Source: Candidatus Latescibacterota bacterium
GTDB taxonomy: Bacteria; JAAXHH01
DNA: 64,000 bases
Assembly: GCA_022823465.1 (NCBI GenBank)
Contig: JAJEHX010000053.1
Span: 1-64,000 of the forward strand
Reading direction: 5' to 3'
Part shown: positions 16,098-24,558 of the stretch, piece by piece
Numbering within the stretch: position 1 is the first letter of the stretch
Layout: the number at the start of each line of letters is the position of its first letter
The notes under the pieces: model-generated
The model's input: only the letters and a program-made list of their open reading frames with translations
Told to the model about the DNA's origin: nothing
The model's database searches: none
Translations under genes and position numbers: made by a program

Positions 16098-18008
16098 ATG
16101 CCGCTCATATCCCTACATAAAGTCACGAAATTCTACGGCGCGCAATGTGTCCTGCAGGGCATAAGCTGGGGCATCGACCCCGGTCAGCACGTGGGCCTGA
16201 TCGGGACCAACGGGACCGGGAAGACGACCATGCTGCAGCTCATCACCGGCGACCTGTCGTCGGACGAGGGCGAAATCTCCCGGCGCCGCGACCTCCGGGT
16301 CGGCTACCTGACCCAGGACGCGCACCTGACCTCCACCAACTCCGTCCTGGACGAGGCGCTGAGCAGTTTCGAGCGTATACACGAACTGGAACGGCAACTG
16401 CGCGAGACCGAAGCGGCGCTGGAGAAAGCCAAAGGCGACACGGAAGAAACCGAGCGCCGGCTGGGACAGTACGGCCGCCTCGAAGAAGCCTATGAGCGGG
16501 CCGGTGGTTACACCTACCAGCACCGCGCCCAGACCGTGCTGCATGGCCTGGGCTTCAAGGAGGACGACCTGCCCCTGCCCGTCCGCGTGCTGAGCGGGGG
16601 ACAGAAGACGCGCCTTCGCCTGGGCAAGCTCCTGCTGGGCGACGCGGACCTGCTGCTCCTGGACGAGCCTGAAAGCCACCTGGACGTGGCCGCGACGGAG
16701 TGGCTGGAGGAGTACGTCACCGACCACCCGGCGGCGATCCTGATCGTGTCCCACGACCGCTACTTTCTCGACCGGACCGTAAACCGGATCGCCGAACTGG
16801 AAGACCTCGGCCTGCAGAACTTCCCCGGCAACTACACCCGGGCCATGGAAGTCAAGGCCGAACGCCTCAAGGCACAGCAGCGCGAGTACGATCAGCAGCA
16901 GGCCTTCATCCAGGAGCGGGAGGAGTTCATCCGCCGGACCATCGAGGGCGTCAAGACCAAGCAGGCCCAGGGCCGGCGCAGTCATCTCGCGCGTCTGAAG
17001 CGTCTCGAGAAACCGTGGACTCGGCAGCGAACGGCCTCGCTGAACTTCGGATCGATGAAGCGCAGCGGCCGCGACGTGCTCATGCTGGAGGACCTGTCCA
17101 AAAGCTACGGCACGCGGACGCTGTTCTCGGACCTGAACTTCATCCAGCACCTGGGCGACCGCGTGGGCCTGATCGGGTACAACGGGGCCGGAAAGACCAC
17201 CCTGCTTCGCATGATCGTGGGGCAGGAGACGCCCTCGACGGGGACCATCCGCCTCGGCACGGGCGTGGGCATCGGCTACTACGACCAGGAACGGGCCAGC
17301 CTGACGGGCGATCGGTCCGTGCTGAACGAACTCTGGTCCGTCAAGCCCGCCATGAACGAAGGCGCGGTCCGCAACCTCCTCGGCCGGTTCCTGTTCCGGG
17401 GCGACGACGTCTTCAAGCAGGTCGGCCTGCTGAGCGGAGGCGAGCAAGGCCGCCTGGCACTGGCCAAACTGATCCTCGAGGAACCGAACTTCCTGGTACT
17501 CGACGAGCCGACCAATCACCTCGATATCCTGTCCAGGCAAGCCCTCGAACAGGCCCTGGCCGACTACCCCGGCACGCTCATGGTGGCGTCCCACGACCGG
17601 TACTTCCTCGACCAGATGGTGAACGCGCTCCTGGTCTTCGAACAGGAAGGCGTCAGCCACTGGGCGGGCACCTACTCGGAATACCGGGCCTTCAAGGAGG
17701 AACAGCGTCGCGCCGCGGCAAAGGAGAAGGAAAGAGAGAAGACGCCGCGCCGCAAGCGGGCGCCCGCGGGCTACGATCCCCGGAAGAAGGAACGCAAGGA
17801 GCAGCGGATGATGGCCGAGGCGCTGGAGGCGGCCATCCGGAATAAAGAGGCGGAGATCGCCCGGCTCGAGGGCGACCTGGGCGAGGAAGGGACCTTCTCG
17901 GACCACGAGACCGTCTCCCGGGTCGGCAACGCCTACGTGCGTGCCCGGCAGGAGCTGGAAGACCTCTACGTGGAGTGGGAGGTCGTCACCATGGAGCTGG
18001 AAGAATAG
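16098..18008 (+). CDS. ABC-F family ATP-binding protein (Uup/EttA-like translation factor)
   Basis: 636 residues with two ABC ATPase domains and no membrane segment. Domain 1: Walker A GTNGTGKTT near residue 35, signature LSGGQKTRL near 165, and Walker B LLDEPESHLD, where PES replaces the usual PTN. Domain 2: GYNGAGKTTLL near 360, LSGGEQGRL near 445 and LVLDEPTNHLD near 468. A charged linker of about 80 residues joins them, and a C-terminal coiled coil (about 530-634) resembles Uup. ABC-F proteins bind the ribosomal E site and relieve stalls or antibiotic action. Start chosen at MPLISLHKVTKFYG, where homology begins; upstream ATGs lie in a repeat. Confidence 0.92.
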   Translation: MPLISLHKVTKFYGAQCVLQGISWGIDPGQHVGLIGTNGTGKTTMLQLITGDLSSDEGEISRRRDLRVGYLTQDAHLTSTNSVLDEALSSFERIHELERQLRETEAALEKAKGDTEETERRLGQYGRLEEAYERAGGYTYQHRAQTVLHGLGFKEDDLPLPVRVLSGGQKTRLRLGKLLLGDADLLLLDEPESHLDVAATEWLEEYVTDHPAAILIVSHDRYFLDRTVNRIAELEDLGLQNFPGNYTRAMEVKAERLKAQQREYDQQQAFIQEREEFIRRTIEGVKTKQAQGRRSHLARLKRLEKPWTRQRTASLNFGSMKRSGRDVLMLEDLSKSYGTRTLFSDLNFIQHLGDRVGLIGYNGAGKTTLLRMIVGQETPSTGTIRLGTGVGIGYYDQERASLTGDRSVLNELWSVKPAMNEGAVRNLLGRFLFRGDDVFKQVGLLSGGEQGRLALAKLILEEPNFLVLDEPTNHLDILSRQALEQALADYPGTLMVASHDRYFLDQMVNALLVFEQEGVSHWAGTYSEYRAFKEEQRRAAAKEKEREKTPRRKRAPAGYDPRKKERKEQRMMAEALEAAIRNKEAEIARLEGDLGEEGTFSDHETVSRVGNAYVRARQELEDLYVEWEVVTMELEE

Positions 18009-18044
18009 CATCGATGGAACTGGCATAATAGCATCGGAGGAAAC

Positions 18045-19022
18045 TTGTACGACGCCGTCATCATCGGAGCCGGACCCGCGGGACTCGCCGCGGCCTACGC
18101 GGCAAAGCAGGCCGGGCTGGACTACGTGGTCGTGGAACGCCAGTGCATCGTCCACACGATCTACCAGTTCCCCACGGGCCTGATCTTCTACTCGACTCCG
18201 GAACTCATCTCGCTGGGCGACGTGCCCATGATCGTCCAGGGGCTCAAGCCCACCCGGGAAGAGGCGCTGAACTACTACCTGAAATTCGTCGAGTCTCAGG
18301 GGCTGAAGGTGAACACCTACGAGGAAGTCACCAGTATCTCCGGCGAGGACGGGGATTTCGAGATCCGGTCCGTTTCGCAGCGGGAGGGTGCGCAGTGCTA
18401 CCGGACCCGGAAGGTCATCCTGGCCACCGGCGCCTTCGACAGCGCCAACCGGATCGGCGTGCCCGGCGAGGAGTTGCCCAAGGTCTTCCACTACTTCAAG
18501 GAGGGCCATCCCTACTTCGACCGGGACGTCCTCGTCGTGGGCGGCAAGAGCTCGGCCGTGGAGACGGCGCTGACCCTGTACCGCGCCGGCGCGCGGGTCA
18601 CCATGTCCTACCGCCGCGGCGCGTTCCGGGGCATCAAGTACTGGGTCCTGCCCGACCTGGAAAACCGCATCGCCGAAGGGTCCATCACGGCCATCATGGA
18701 TTCCAGGCTGAAGGAAATCCGGCAGACCGAGGTGGTCCTGGAGGTGGCTGGCGAGGAGCGCGTGATCCCGAACGACTTCGTCTTCTGCATGACGGGCCAC
18801 GGACCGGACGTGCCCTTCTTAAGCGGCACGGGCGTCGAAGTCCAGCCCGAGGACAACGTGCCGGTACACGATCCCGACACCTTCGAATCCAACGTGCCCG
18901 GTATCTACATCATTGGCGTCATCACCGCTGGCAACGTAAGCAGCGATATCTTCATCGAGAACAGCCGGTTGCATGGGCCGAAGGTGGTGGAGCATATTCT
19001 GGCGCAGAACGGCGTTTCATAG
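18045..19022 (+). CDS. ypdA: YpdA-family bacilliredoxin (bacillithiol disulfide) reductase
   Basis: 325 residues from a TTG start at 18045, with GGAGG 4 bases upstream. FAD-binding GAGPAG (residues 8-13) opens the protein, and a second nucleotide-binding loop, VVGGKSSAVETALTLYRAGA, lies near residue 164. The segments IYQFPTGLIFYSTPELISLG, GVPGEELPKVFHYFKEGHPY and the end GVITAGNVSSDIFIENSRLH are diagnostic of YpdA rather than thioredoxin reductase; there is no CxxC. YpdA uses NADPH to reduce bacillithiol disulfide or mixed bacilliredoxin. It follows the ABC-F gene by 36 bp and precedes purE by 12 bp. Confidence 0.92.
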   Translation: MYDAVIIGAGPAGLAAAYAAKQAGLDYVVVERQCIVHTIYQFPTGLIFYSTPELISLGDVPMIVQGLKPTREEALNYYLKFVESQGLKVNTYEEVTSISGEDGDFEIRSVSQREGAQCYRTRKVILATGAFDSANRIGVPGEELPKVFHYFKEGHPYFDRDVLVVGGKSSAVETALTLYRAGARVTMSYRRGAFRGIKYWVLPDLENRIAEGSITAIMDSRLKEIRQTEVVLEVAGEERVIPNDFVFCMTGHGPDVPFLSGTGVEVQPEDNVPVHDPDTFESNVPGIYIIGVITAGNVSSDIFIENSRLHGPKVVEHILAQNGVS

Positions 19023-19034
19023 TGAGGTGAATTC

Positions 19035-19538
19035 ATGAGCGAGAACAGTTCTTCTCAAAATCCCCTGGTCGGCGTGGTCATGGGCAGCAAGTCGGACTGG
19101 GATACCATGCGGAACGTCCGGGACGTGCTCGAACAGTTCGATGTGCCCCACGAATGCCGGATCGTCTCTGCCCACCGCACGCCCCTCTGGCTGGCCGAAT
19201 ACGCGGCCGAGGCCGAGGGCCGGGGACTCGAAGTCATCATCGCGGGCGCCGGCGGCGCGGCCCACCTGCCCGGCATGATGGCGGCCCAGACCCTGCTGCC
19301 CGTCCTCGGCGTGCCCGTGGAAAGCAAGGCGCTCAAGGGCATGGACTCCCTGCTCTCCATCGTCCAGATGCCCCGCGGCATCCCCGTGGGCACCCTGGCC
19401 ATCGGCCAGTCCGGCGCCGTAAACGCTGGCCTGCTCGCCGTGGCCATCCTCGCCAACTCGCGCCCTGAACTCAGGGAGAAATTGAGACAGTACCGGGAGG
19501 ATCAGACCGGCAAGGTCATGGGGGATGAACTGTCATGA
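19035..19538 (+). CDS. purE: 5-(carboxyamino)imidazole ribonucleotide mutase
   Basis: 167 residues. Class I PurE moves the carboxyl group of N5-CAIR to C4, making CAIR in purine synthesis. [20 protein letters not shown] holds the phosphate-binding Ser/Asp loop. [15 protein letters not shown] and the glycine-rich [20 protein letters not shown] with [18 protein letters not shown] complete the active site. A GAGGTGA ribosome-binding site precedes ATG 19035. PurK, its obligate partner, follows after 82 bp. Confidence 0.95.
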   Translation: MSENSSSQNPLVGVVMGSKSDWDTMRNVRDVLEQFDVPHECRIVSAHRTPLWLAEYAAEAEGRGLEVIIAGAGGAAHLPGMMAAQTLLPVLGVPVESKALKGMDSLLSIVQMPRGIPVGTLAIGQSGAVNAGLLAVAILANSRPELREKLRQYREDQTGKVMGDELS

Positions 19539-19620
19539 GCGATAAGGATAACGCGGGTGACCTGGGCGGCGCGACCGAATCGAATGAAGTGACGCGAATG
19601 ACGGGAGCGAGATAAACGAC

Positions 19621-20841
19621 ATGAGCGAAGCAGCCAGTACGAGCGAACCAACCTCGACCGACCCCGTACTCCCCGGCGCGACCATCGGCATCCTCGGCAG
19701 CGGACAGCTCGGCCGCATGATCGCCATCGCAGCCCGGCGCATGGGGTACCGCGTCCACACGCTCTCGCCCGAATCCGACTCGCCCACCGGTCACGTCGCC
19801 GACCGCGAAATCGTGGCCGCCTATGACGACGTGGAGGCCGTGAAGCGCTTCGCCGCTGACGTGGACGTCATCACCCTGGAATTCGAGAACATATCCGCTG
19901 CCTGCGTCGACGCCGCATCACCCATCGCGCCCGTACGCCCGAAGGGTAGCGTGCTCCACACGACCCAGAACCGCCTGAGAGAGAAGACTTTTCTCGCCGA
20001 TCACGGCTTCCCCGTCGCGCCGTTTAGACACATAAAGTCGCGAGACGAACTCGCCGCAGCGGTCGAGGAAATCGGCACACCCGCCGTGCTCAAGACGGCC
20101 GGATTCGGCTACGACGGCAAGGGGCAGGTAAGGATCGCCTCGGTGGACGACGTGGACGGTGCGTGGACATCCATGGCCGGACAGGACGCGGTCCTTGAGG
20201 CGTTCATCGACTTCGACCTGGAACTGTCGGTCGTGGCCGCAAGAGGATTGGCCGGGGACTTCGCGCACTACGGTGCGGTGGAAAACAAGCACAGCAACCA
20301 CATACTTGACGTCACGACTGCCCCGGCCGACGTGTCGGGCGCAGTGAACGTCACCGCCGTGAACCTTACGAGGAAGGTGTTCGAGGCCCTCGACGTCGTC
20401 GGGGTCGCCTGCGTCGAATACTTCCTCGACCGCGGCAACAACCTCATCATCAACGAGATCGCCCCCCGCGTTCACAACTCGGGCCACTTCACCTTCGACG
20501 CCTGCGTCACAAGCCAGTTCGAGCAGCAGGTGCGCGCCGTGTGCGGGTTACCTCTGGGGTCGACCGATCAGCCACGGCCAGCGGCCATGGCCAATCTGCT
20601 GGGGGACCTTTGGGAGAACGGTGAGCCGGACTGGGCGGCGGCTCTGGCCATACCGGAAGTCAAGCTGCACCTGTACGGCAAGCAGGAAGCCCGCCCAGGG
20701 AGAAAGATGGGGCATCTGACGGCGGTGGCGGATACGCGGGAGCAGGCGGTGGAACGGGTGGTGGAGGGGAGGCGGGGGTTGGGGGCTGAAAGGTTATTTT
20801 TGAATACTAATGATCGCACAAACGCCCTTCCTAAAACATGA
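19621..20841 (+). CDS. purK: 5-(carboxyamino)imidazole ribonucleotide synthase
   Basis: 406 residues. This ATP-grasp enzyme carboxylates AIR with bicarbonate and ATP to give N5-CAIR. Visible motifs: ATIGILGSGQLGRMIAIAAR, TPAVLKTAGFGYDGKGQ, HSNHILDVTTAPADVS and NEIAPRVHNSGHFTFDACVT. The N-terminus has an extra stretch of about 17 Ser/Thr-rich residues. The last roughly 17 residues (ERLFLNTNDRTNALPKT) are encoded by DNA whose base composition drops abruptly to AT-rich from about 20790, so the native C-terminus was probably replaced by read-through into the adjacent island. The core is complete and the enzyme is likely active. Confidence 0.94.
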   Translation: MSEAASTSEPTSTDPVLPGATIGILGSGQLGRMIAIAARRMGYRVHTLSPESDSPTGHVADREIVAAYDDVEAVKRFAADVDVITLEFENISAACVDAASPIAPVRPKGSVLHTTQNRLREKTFLADHGFPVAPFRHIKSRDELAAAVEEIGTPAVLKTAGFGYDGKGQVRIASVDDVDGAWTSMAGQDAVLEAFIDFDLELSVVAARGLAGDFAHYGAVENKHSNHILDVTTAPADVSGAVNVTAVNLTRKVFEALDVVGVACVEYFLDRGNNLIINEIAPRVHNSGHFTFDACVTSQFEQQVRAVCGLPLGSTDQPRPAAMANLLGDLWENGEPDWAAALAIPEVKLHLYGKQEARPGRKMGHLTAVADTREQAVERVVEGRRGLGAERLFLNTNDRTNALPKT

Positions 20842-20992
20842 ATTTAAACCGTTCAATACCTATGTTTCAATAAAGATTCCGCCTATTAATCAAGGGAACA
20901 TTAAAAAGGTGATTTGCCTAATACTGTGCATTTGGACTGAGCCAAATCATTGGATAACAGTATCGGTAAAATTCTTAGAATGAGGTGAATGC

Positions 20993-21586
20993 ATGTTGCC
21001 CGATTTTCCAACGGTCAAGCGTAAATGGTCGAATTTGTTTGTAAGATCAGTAGAGGAGAAGGTGCCTCAGGGTACCATCTTATCGCAGATAAAGAAAGTA
21101 AGACATTTTGAAGGAGATGGGATGGAGACAAGAAGGGGTAGCGGTGATACTGATCAATCTGAATATCAGGAGTTCTGTCAAATCCTTGCAGTTCATAACT
21201 GTGATGTAATAGAAAAAGGGCCTACTGCATTTCTGGAAAAACTAGATAGTTTAGCGGAAGAATTTAGAAAAGAGCAGATGCAAATGATCCTCAATCAAGT
21301 GTCGGAATCTGTAGCTAGGACTGGAAACTCTGTTAGTGCTCAAGGTAAAGAGTTTAGTTTCGAACACCTACTCGCGGTATATGAGAAAACTGATATTGAT
21401 TTTGATGAGGATGGCAAGCCGAGTCTTCCTGTCATGCTACTACCCGAAAGTAAAAAAGACGAAATCATAGGGAAAATACGCAAGTGGGAGAACGATAGTG
21501 ACTGTAAAAGGAGATTGAATGAACTCATCGACAGAAAGAAAAAAGACTGGCTTGATAGAGAGAGCCATAGAAAACTGGCTGATTAA
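20993..21586 (+). CDS. Unknown protein, first gene of AT-rich nuclease cassette
   Basis: 197 residues. ATG at 20993 follows GAGGTGA at 20981-20987. The protein is hydrophilic, rich in Lys and Glu and predicted to be mostly helical, without signal or membrane segments. Segments include YQEFCQILAVHNCDVIEKGP, FLEKLDSLAEEFRKEQMQM and a basic end (RRLNELIDRKKKDWLDRESH). I do not recognise a family. Its last 68 bp overlap the nuclease-like gene in another frame, which suggests translational coupling and a joint function such as an adaptor, inhibitor or sensor. Confidence 0.7.
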   Translation: MLPDFPTVKRKWSNLFVRSVEEKVPQGTILSQIKKVRHFEGDGMETRRGSGDTDQSEYQEFCQILAVHNCDVIEKGPTAFLEKLDSLAEEFRKEQMQMILNQVSESVARTGNSVSAQGKEFSFEHLLAVYEKTDIDFDEDGKPSLPVMLLPESKKDEIIGKIRKWENDSDCKRRLNELIDRKKKDWLDRESHRKLAD

Positions 21587-22283
21587 TACCAATGAGCGTA
21601 ATTACCAGACTCCTTTCTGCCAAGCTTTGATGGTTCAGGGACATACTGTTCTTTTTAGATCTAAGCATCGTCCGATGGAGCAAGGTAAAGATATCGTTAC
21701 TAGAGACAAATCGGGTTGTTACCATGCTTATCAACTCAAATCAGGCGACGTCAATCAAGGCTTTTGGAGAAACATTAAAGGGGAAATTGACGCGCTTATG
21801 CAATTGCCGATTGTTCATCCCTCAGTGCAGAAGGATGATGGTCATCGCGCGTACTTAGTGTGTAATGGAGAGATTACAGACGAAGTAAGGTTTGAAATTG
21901 ACCAAATTAATGAGGATAACTTACGGAGAAACAGGGAATATGCATATCTCTATGTAATATCGTTTCCCGAGTTACTAGACATGTTTCTTCAAGCACAGAG
22001 TGAGTTCTTGCCAAAAAGTATTGAGGAATTTAGGGCTTTTCTCGAACTTCATCTGTCAGATGGTCGCGATTTCTTAGACAAGAACGAGTTAGCTAAGTTT
22101 CTTGCGAGTTCAGTGTTAACACCGGGTATCAGACAGAAGAGCGATAAGATCCATGCAATATCAAGTAGTGTAGTACTTCTAAGCCACTTACTTAAATCGT
22201 ATCAAGAAGAAGAAAACCATTTCGCACTTTTTGAAGCATGGGGGTTACTTGCTTCGGCCATTGTCGTGTTCGCCAGAATCTAG
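21519..22283 (+). CDS. Restriction-endonuclease-like protein, PD-(D/E)XK core
   Basis: 254 residues. ATG at 21519 has a strong AAAGGAG at 21507-21513 inside the preceding gene. The N-terminus GLIERAIENWLINTNERNYQ supplies a helix with candidate Glu residues. GKDIVTRDKSGCYHAYQLKS places Asp57 and Gln71-x-Lys73 in the spacing of Mrr/Holliday-resolvase-like nucleases (D, then Q-x-K). Residues 77-150 (GFWRNIKGEIDALMQLPIVH, AYLVCNGEITDEVRFEIDQI) complete an alpha/beta core. The rest is helical. It ends with tandem stops TAG TGA and overlaps the next gene. DNA cleavage in defence is an inference from fold and context. Confidence 0.7.
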   Translation: MNSSTERKKTGLIERAIENWLINTNERNYQTPFCQALMVQGHTVLFRSKHRPMEQGKDIVTRDKSGCYHAYQLKSGDVNQGFWRNIKGEIDALMQLPIVHPSVQKDDGHRAYLVCNGEITDEVRFEIDQINEDNLRRNREYAYLYVISFPELLDMFLQAQSEFLPKSIEEFRAFLELHLSDGRDFLDKNELAKFLASSVLTPGIRQKSDKIHAISSSVVLLSHLLKSYQEEENHFALFEAWGLLASAIVVFARI

Positions 22284-23145
22284 TGAATTGAGTGATGGAT
22301 GGCACACATCCTTTAGACTGGTACTGGATGAAGCTACGGTTAGCCTTCATCATCTCAAGGATGAAGCACTATCAAGAACTGACTTTCTTGAAGGCGACCC
22401 AATGGGCGATGGCGACCTAATGTATAAAGGTAGAGTTACGATCATATTAGGTGCCATATCGGTGCTAGAGTTGCAGCGTCTTGAAGAGGGTAAAAACGAA
22501 AAACCAGATGACAGGATAGTTGAACTAGTACTTAACAACATTGGTAGATTGTGGCTTTGGGGTGATTCGGCGGTTCCTTTTTTCCTAAACATTGTTTGGT
22601 TGTTGGAGGCGGCAAATCAAACTGAAACGGCAAATGAACTTCTGAAAGATCTACTTACAGCAATAATCGATACGAATAGTAGATCGCACAGAGATGTATG
22701 CCCTTTACCATCGCCCTATTACTCACTCTCTCAAATATTGGAAACTCAGTACGGAGTTACAGAAGAACCAATTGATTTCGAGTCGTTTGTCGATCACTCA
22801 TATTGTCTGAGTGTCATAGTGCAAACATTAGCAAGAAGAAACCATCGGGAGACTTTGGAACAATACTGGCGGAAGATATCTCATTTCTACGTACATGAAT
22901 TTGTCCCCAAGCGAGATATAGATTACCTGGCTTGGTTTGTTGAGGATGGGAAGAACGCAGGCTACTTCTTGCCGGAAACACAAAGTTGGAAGTGTCTAGT
23001 TGAAGAATCGAACAAGAGATCTAAGAGCGATTTGACGAAGTACAAAACGATACTTCGTATGATGACTTTACTTGCTCCTCATCGGCTTACACCCAAAACA
23101 GCGAACATTTTAGATCCGTGTGTCTCCGTAACGACATGCCACTAG
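22231..23145 (+). CDS. Helical protein, probable C-terminal part of the nuclease-like protein
   Basis: The frame is open from TTG at 22231 and codes for up to 304 residues; it overlaps the nuclease-like gene by 53 bp in the +1 frame. No good ribosome-binding site precedes the TTG. The conserved-looking part begins after the overlap (SDGWHTSFRLVLDEATVSLH). It is helical with Trp/Leu-rich patches (NNIGRLWLWGDSAVPFFLNI) and ends ILRMMTLLAPHRLTPKTANI plus a short tail. The lack of a start signal suggests that it was once, or still is, joined to the preceding frame by a frameshift. No family recognised. Confidence 0.55.
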   Translation: MKHGGYLLRPLSCSPESSELSDGWHTSFRLVLDEATVSLHHLKDEALSRTDFLEGDPMGDGDLMYKGRVTIILGAISVLELQRLEEGKNEKPDDRIVELVLNNIGRLWLWGDSAVPFFLNIVWLLEAANQTETANELLKDLLTAIIDTNSRSHRDVCPLPSPYYSLSQILETQYGVTEEPIDFESFVDHSYCLSVIVQTLARRNHRETLEQYWRKISHFYVHEFVPKRDIDYLAWFVEDGKNAGYFLPETQSWKCLVEESNKRSKSDLTKYKTILRMMTLLAPHRLTPKTANILDPCVSVTTCH

Positions 23146-23225
23146 ATTATAGGAGAAGGAAGGACATTTATCACCATGATTTCGTATCGTTAAACAATAT
23201 TAAGAATCGATCACAATAACAACAC

Positions 23226-24338
23226 TCACACCATCCCCCTCAAAGTCTCCACAGCCTCGTCCAGATACTCATCCTGAGACAGCTCTCCTTCAATCAGATC
23301 CGGCCTGTGACCACCCCACAGTGTAGCCAGCACCAGCGTCTCCCCGATATCCCATAACGTCCAGGCGTTCGCGAAGATTGGAAGGCAGTCCAACTCTGCC
23401 TGGGTCAATGACCGTACCCGGTTGTATCCTTCCAGGAAACAGCGCCATATCTCGTCCGTTAAGTGATCGGGTACCGTTTCCATGATGTTGTACTTGAAGG
23501 TCGCCACGTCGTACGCCCGCCAGCCGAAGGCGCACTGGTCGAAATCCAGGATACAGTATCCGTCATCGGGATTGTACAGTATGTTTCCGACGTGCAGGTC
23601 GGCGTGGATGAGACCGTAGGTGTCCTTGCCCTTGCCAAGTCCACTGATCTGGCTACGCATGTGATCGGCGTAATCCTTGAAAAACGACAGGTCCTCGCTG
23701 CGCCGCTCCTTGAGGATGGATTCCAGCGTTTGCAGCGGACCGTCCAGCAGGTATTGCAGATCGAAATGATGACGACAGTATGGCACCTGAAACTGGTCCG
23801 CCCGCCGGTGGATCTCGGCCACGGCGGAACCGAAGGAGATCACGATCGGCTCGTTCACTTCGGGATGCCAGGTGACGTGCTCCTCGCCCTCGAAGAAATG
23901 GAACAAGGCTCCGTAGCGGGGTGGGTCTGATGGGTCTGCCGACTGATTGGCTGAGGCGCCCATTACACTCAACCGCTCTCCATCCAACCGCTTTGCCGGT
24001 TCAGGAACGGCCAGCTTGTACTCTTTTAGGTACGCCAGCAGGTCGAGTTCATACCGATAGGCCTCGGGGTTGCGGACGTAGAAGTCGTGATCGGTATATA
24101 TCCTGTAAACGTACCGTTGGTCCTGTGACGTAACGAGGAAGTTCCGGTTGGCCCCACGCTCCAGTTCGCGCACTTCGACGGGTCCGGCCAGGCCGTAGTG
24201 ATCCGCCAGATATGATGCGATGGAAGAGCAGGACGGATCAGCAGATTCGGAAGAAGCGTCGGGACCGGAAGAAGCGTCGGGACCGAACGAAGCGTCAGGA
24301 CCGGACGAAGCGTTAGATGCGGTAGAATCAGGTGTCAT
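23226..24338 (-). CDS. Phosphotransferase (APH/choline kinase/homoserine kinase II-like)
   Basis: 370 residues with a kinase-like fold. The catalytic loop YGLIHADLHVGNILYN near residue 245 and the metal-binding YCILDFDQCAFGWRAYD are clear. The ATP-binding N-lobe starts at RELERGANRNFLVTSQDQRY. The first 30 residues are a low-complexity repeat of the type ASSGPD, encoded by short tandem repeats at about 24237-24320. ATG 24338 is chosen; a TTG six codons upstream is possible. Substrate is unknown. The family includes homoserine, choline, fructosamine and aminoglycoside kinases. Confidence 0.85.
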   Translation of the reverse strand: MTPDSTASNASSGPDASFGPDASSGPDASSESADPSCSSIASYLADHYGLAGPVEVRELERGANRNFLVTSQDQRYVYRIYTDHDFYVRNPEAYRYELDLLAYLKEYKLAVPEPAKRLDGERLSVMGASANQSADPSDPPRYGALFHFFEGEEHVTWHPEVNEPIVISFGSAVAEIHRRADQFQVPYCRHHFDLQYLLDGPLQTLESILKERRSEDLSFFKDYADHMRSQISGLGKGKDTYGLIHADLHVGNILYNPDDGYCILDFDQCAFGWRAYDVATFKYNIMETVPDHLTDEIWRCFLEGYNRVRSLTQAELDCLPIFANAWTLWDIGETLVLATLWGGHRPDLIEGELSQDEYLDEAVETLRGMV

Positions 24339-24400
24339 ATCCACGATGGTCTCCAATATGGGTTTGCGAACTTGACCAGGGCAACAGGTTTCAGTTCATT

Positions 24401-24469
24401 GCGTGGATAGCCACGTGAGGATAGCTGCGTGAGGATAACTGCGGATGACAGTTGCGCGAGGATTGTCGC
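24401..24469. repeat. Five-unit 14-bp degenerate tandem repeat
   Basis: Units of the type GTGAGGATAGCTGC at 24401, 24415, 24429, 24443 (13 bp) and 24456. It lies between the divergent phosphotransferase and sulfatase genes, in the region that must hold both promoters. Confidence 0.85.
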
Positions 24470-24558
24470 GCGTAGAGCAAAGAATACTACCAAGTGAGAA
24501 CACCAAGCGGTAACACCGAATGAAATCACACTGAATTTAACGTCGAGAGGAGCCCCCA

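Larger units (their letters stand above)
20790..23225. mobile_element. AT-rich, probably horizontally acquired gene block
   Basis: Base composition falls to roughly 40 % GC across this block while both flanks are GC-rich, and codon use shifts to AT-ending codons (AAA, GAA, TTA, AGA). It carries three overlapping same-strand genes (20993-23145) and truncates or rewrites the 3' end of purK. No integrase, transposase, flanking repeat or tRNA was found, so the means of transfer is unknown. The left edge is near 20790 and the right edge near 23225. Confidence 0.75.

Noticed and set aside
16113-18800. An 895-codon minus-strand frame across the ABC-F and ypdA genes
   Set aside because: It spans two clearly conserved plus-strand genes and has no domain or ribosome-binding site.
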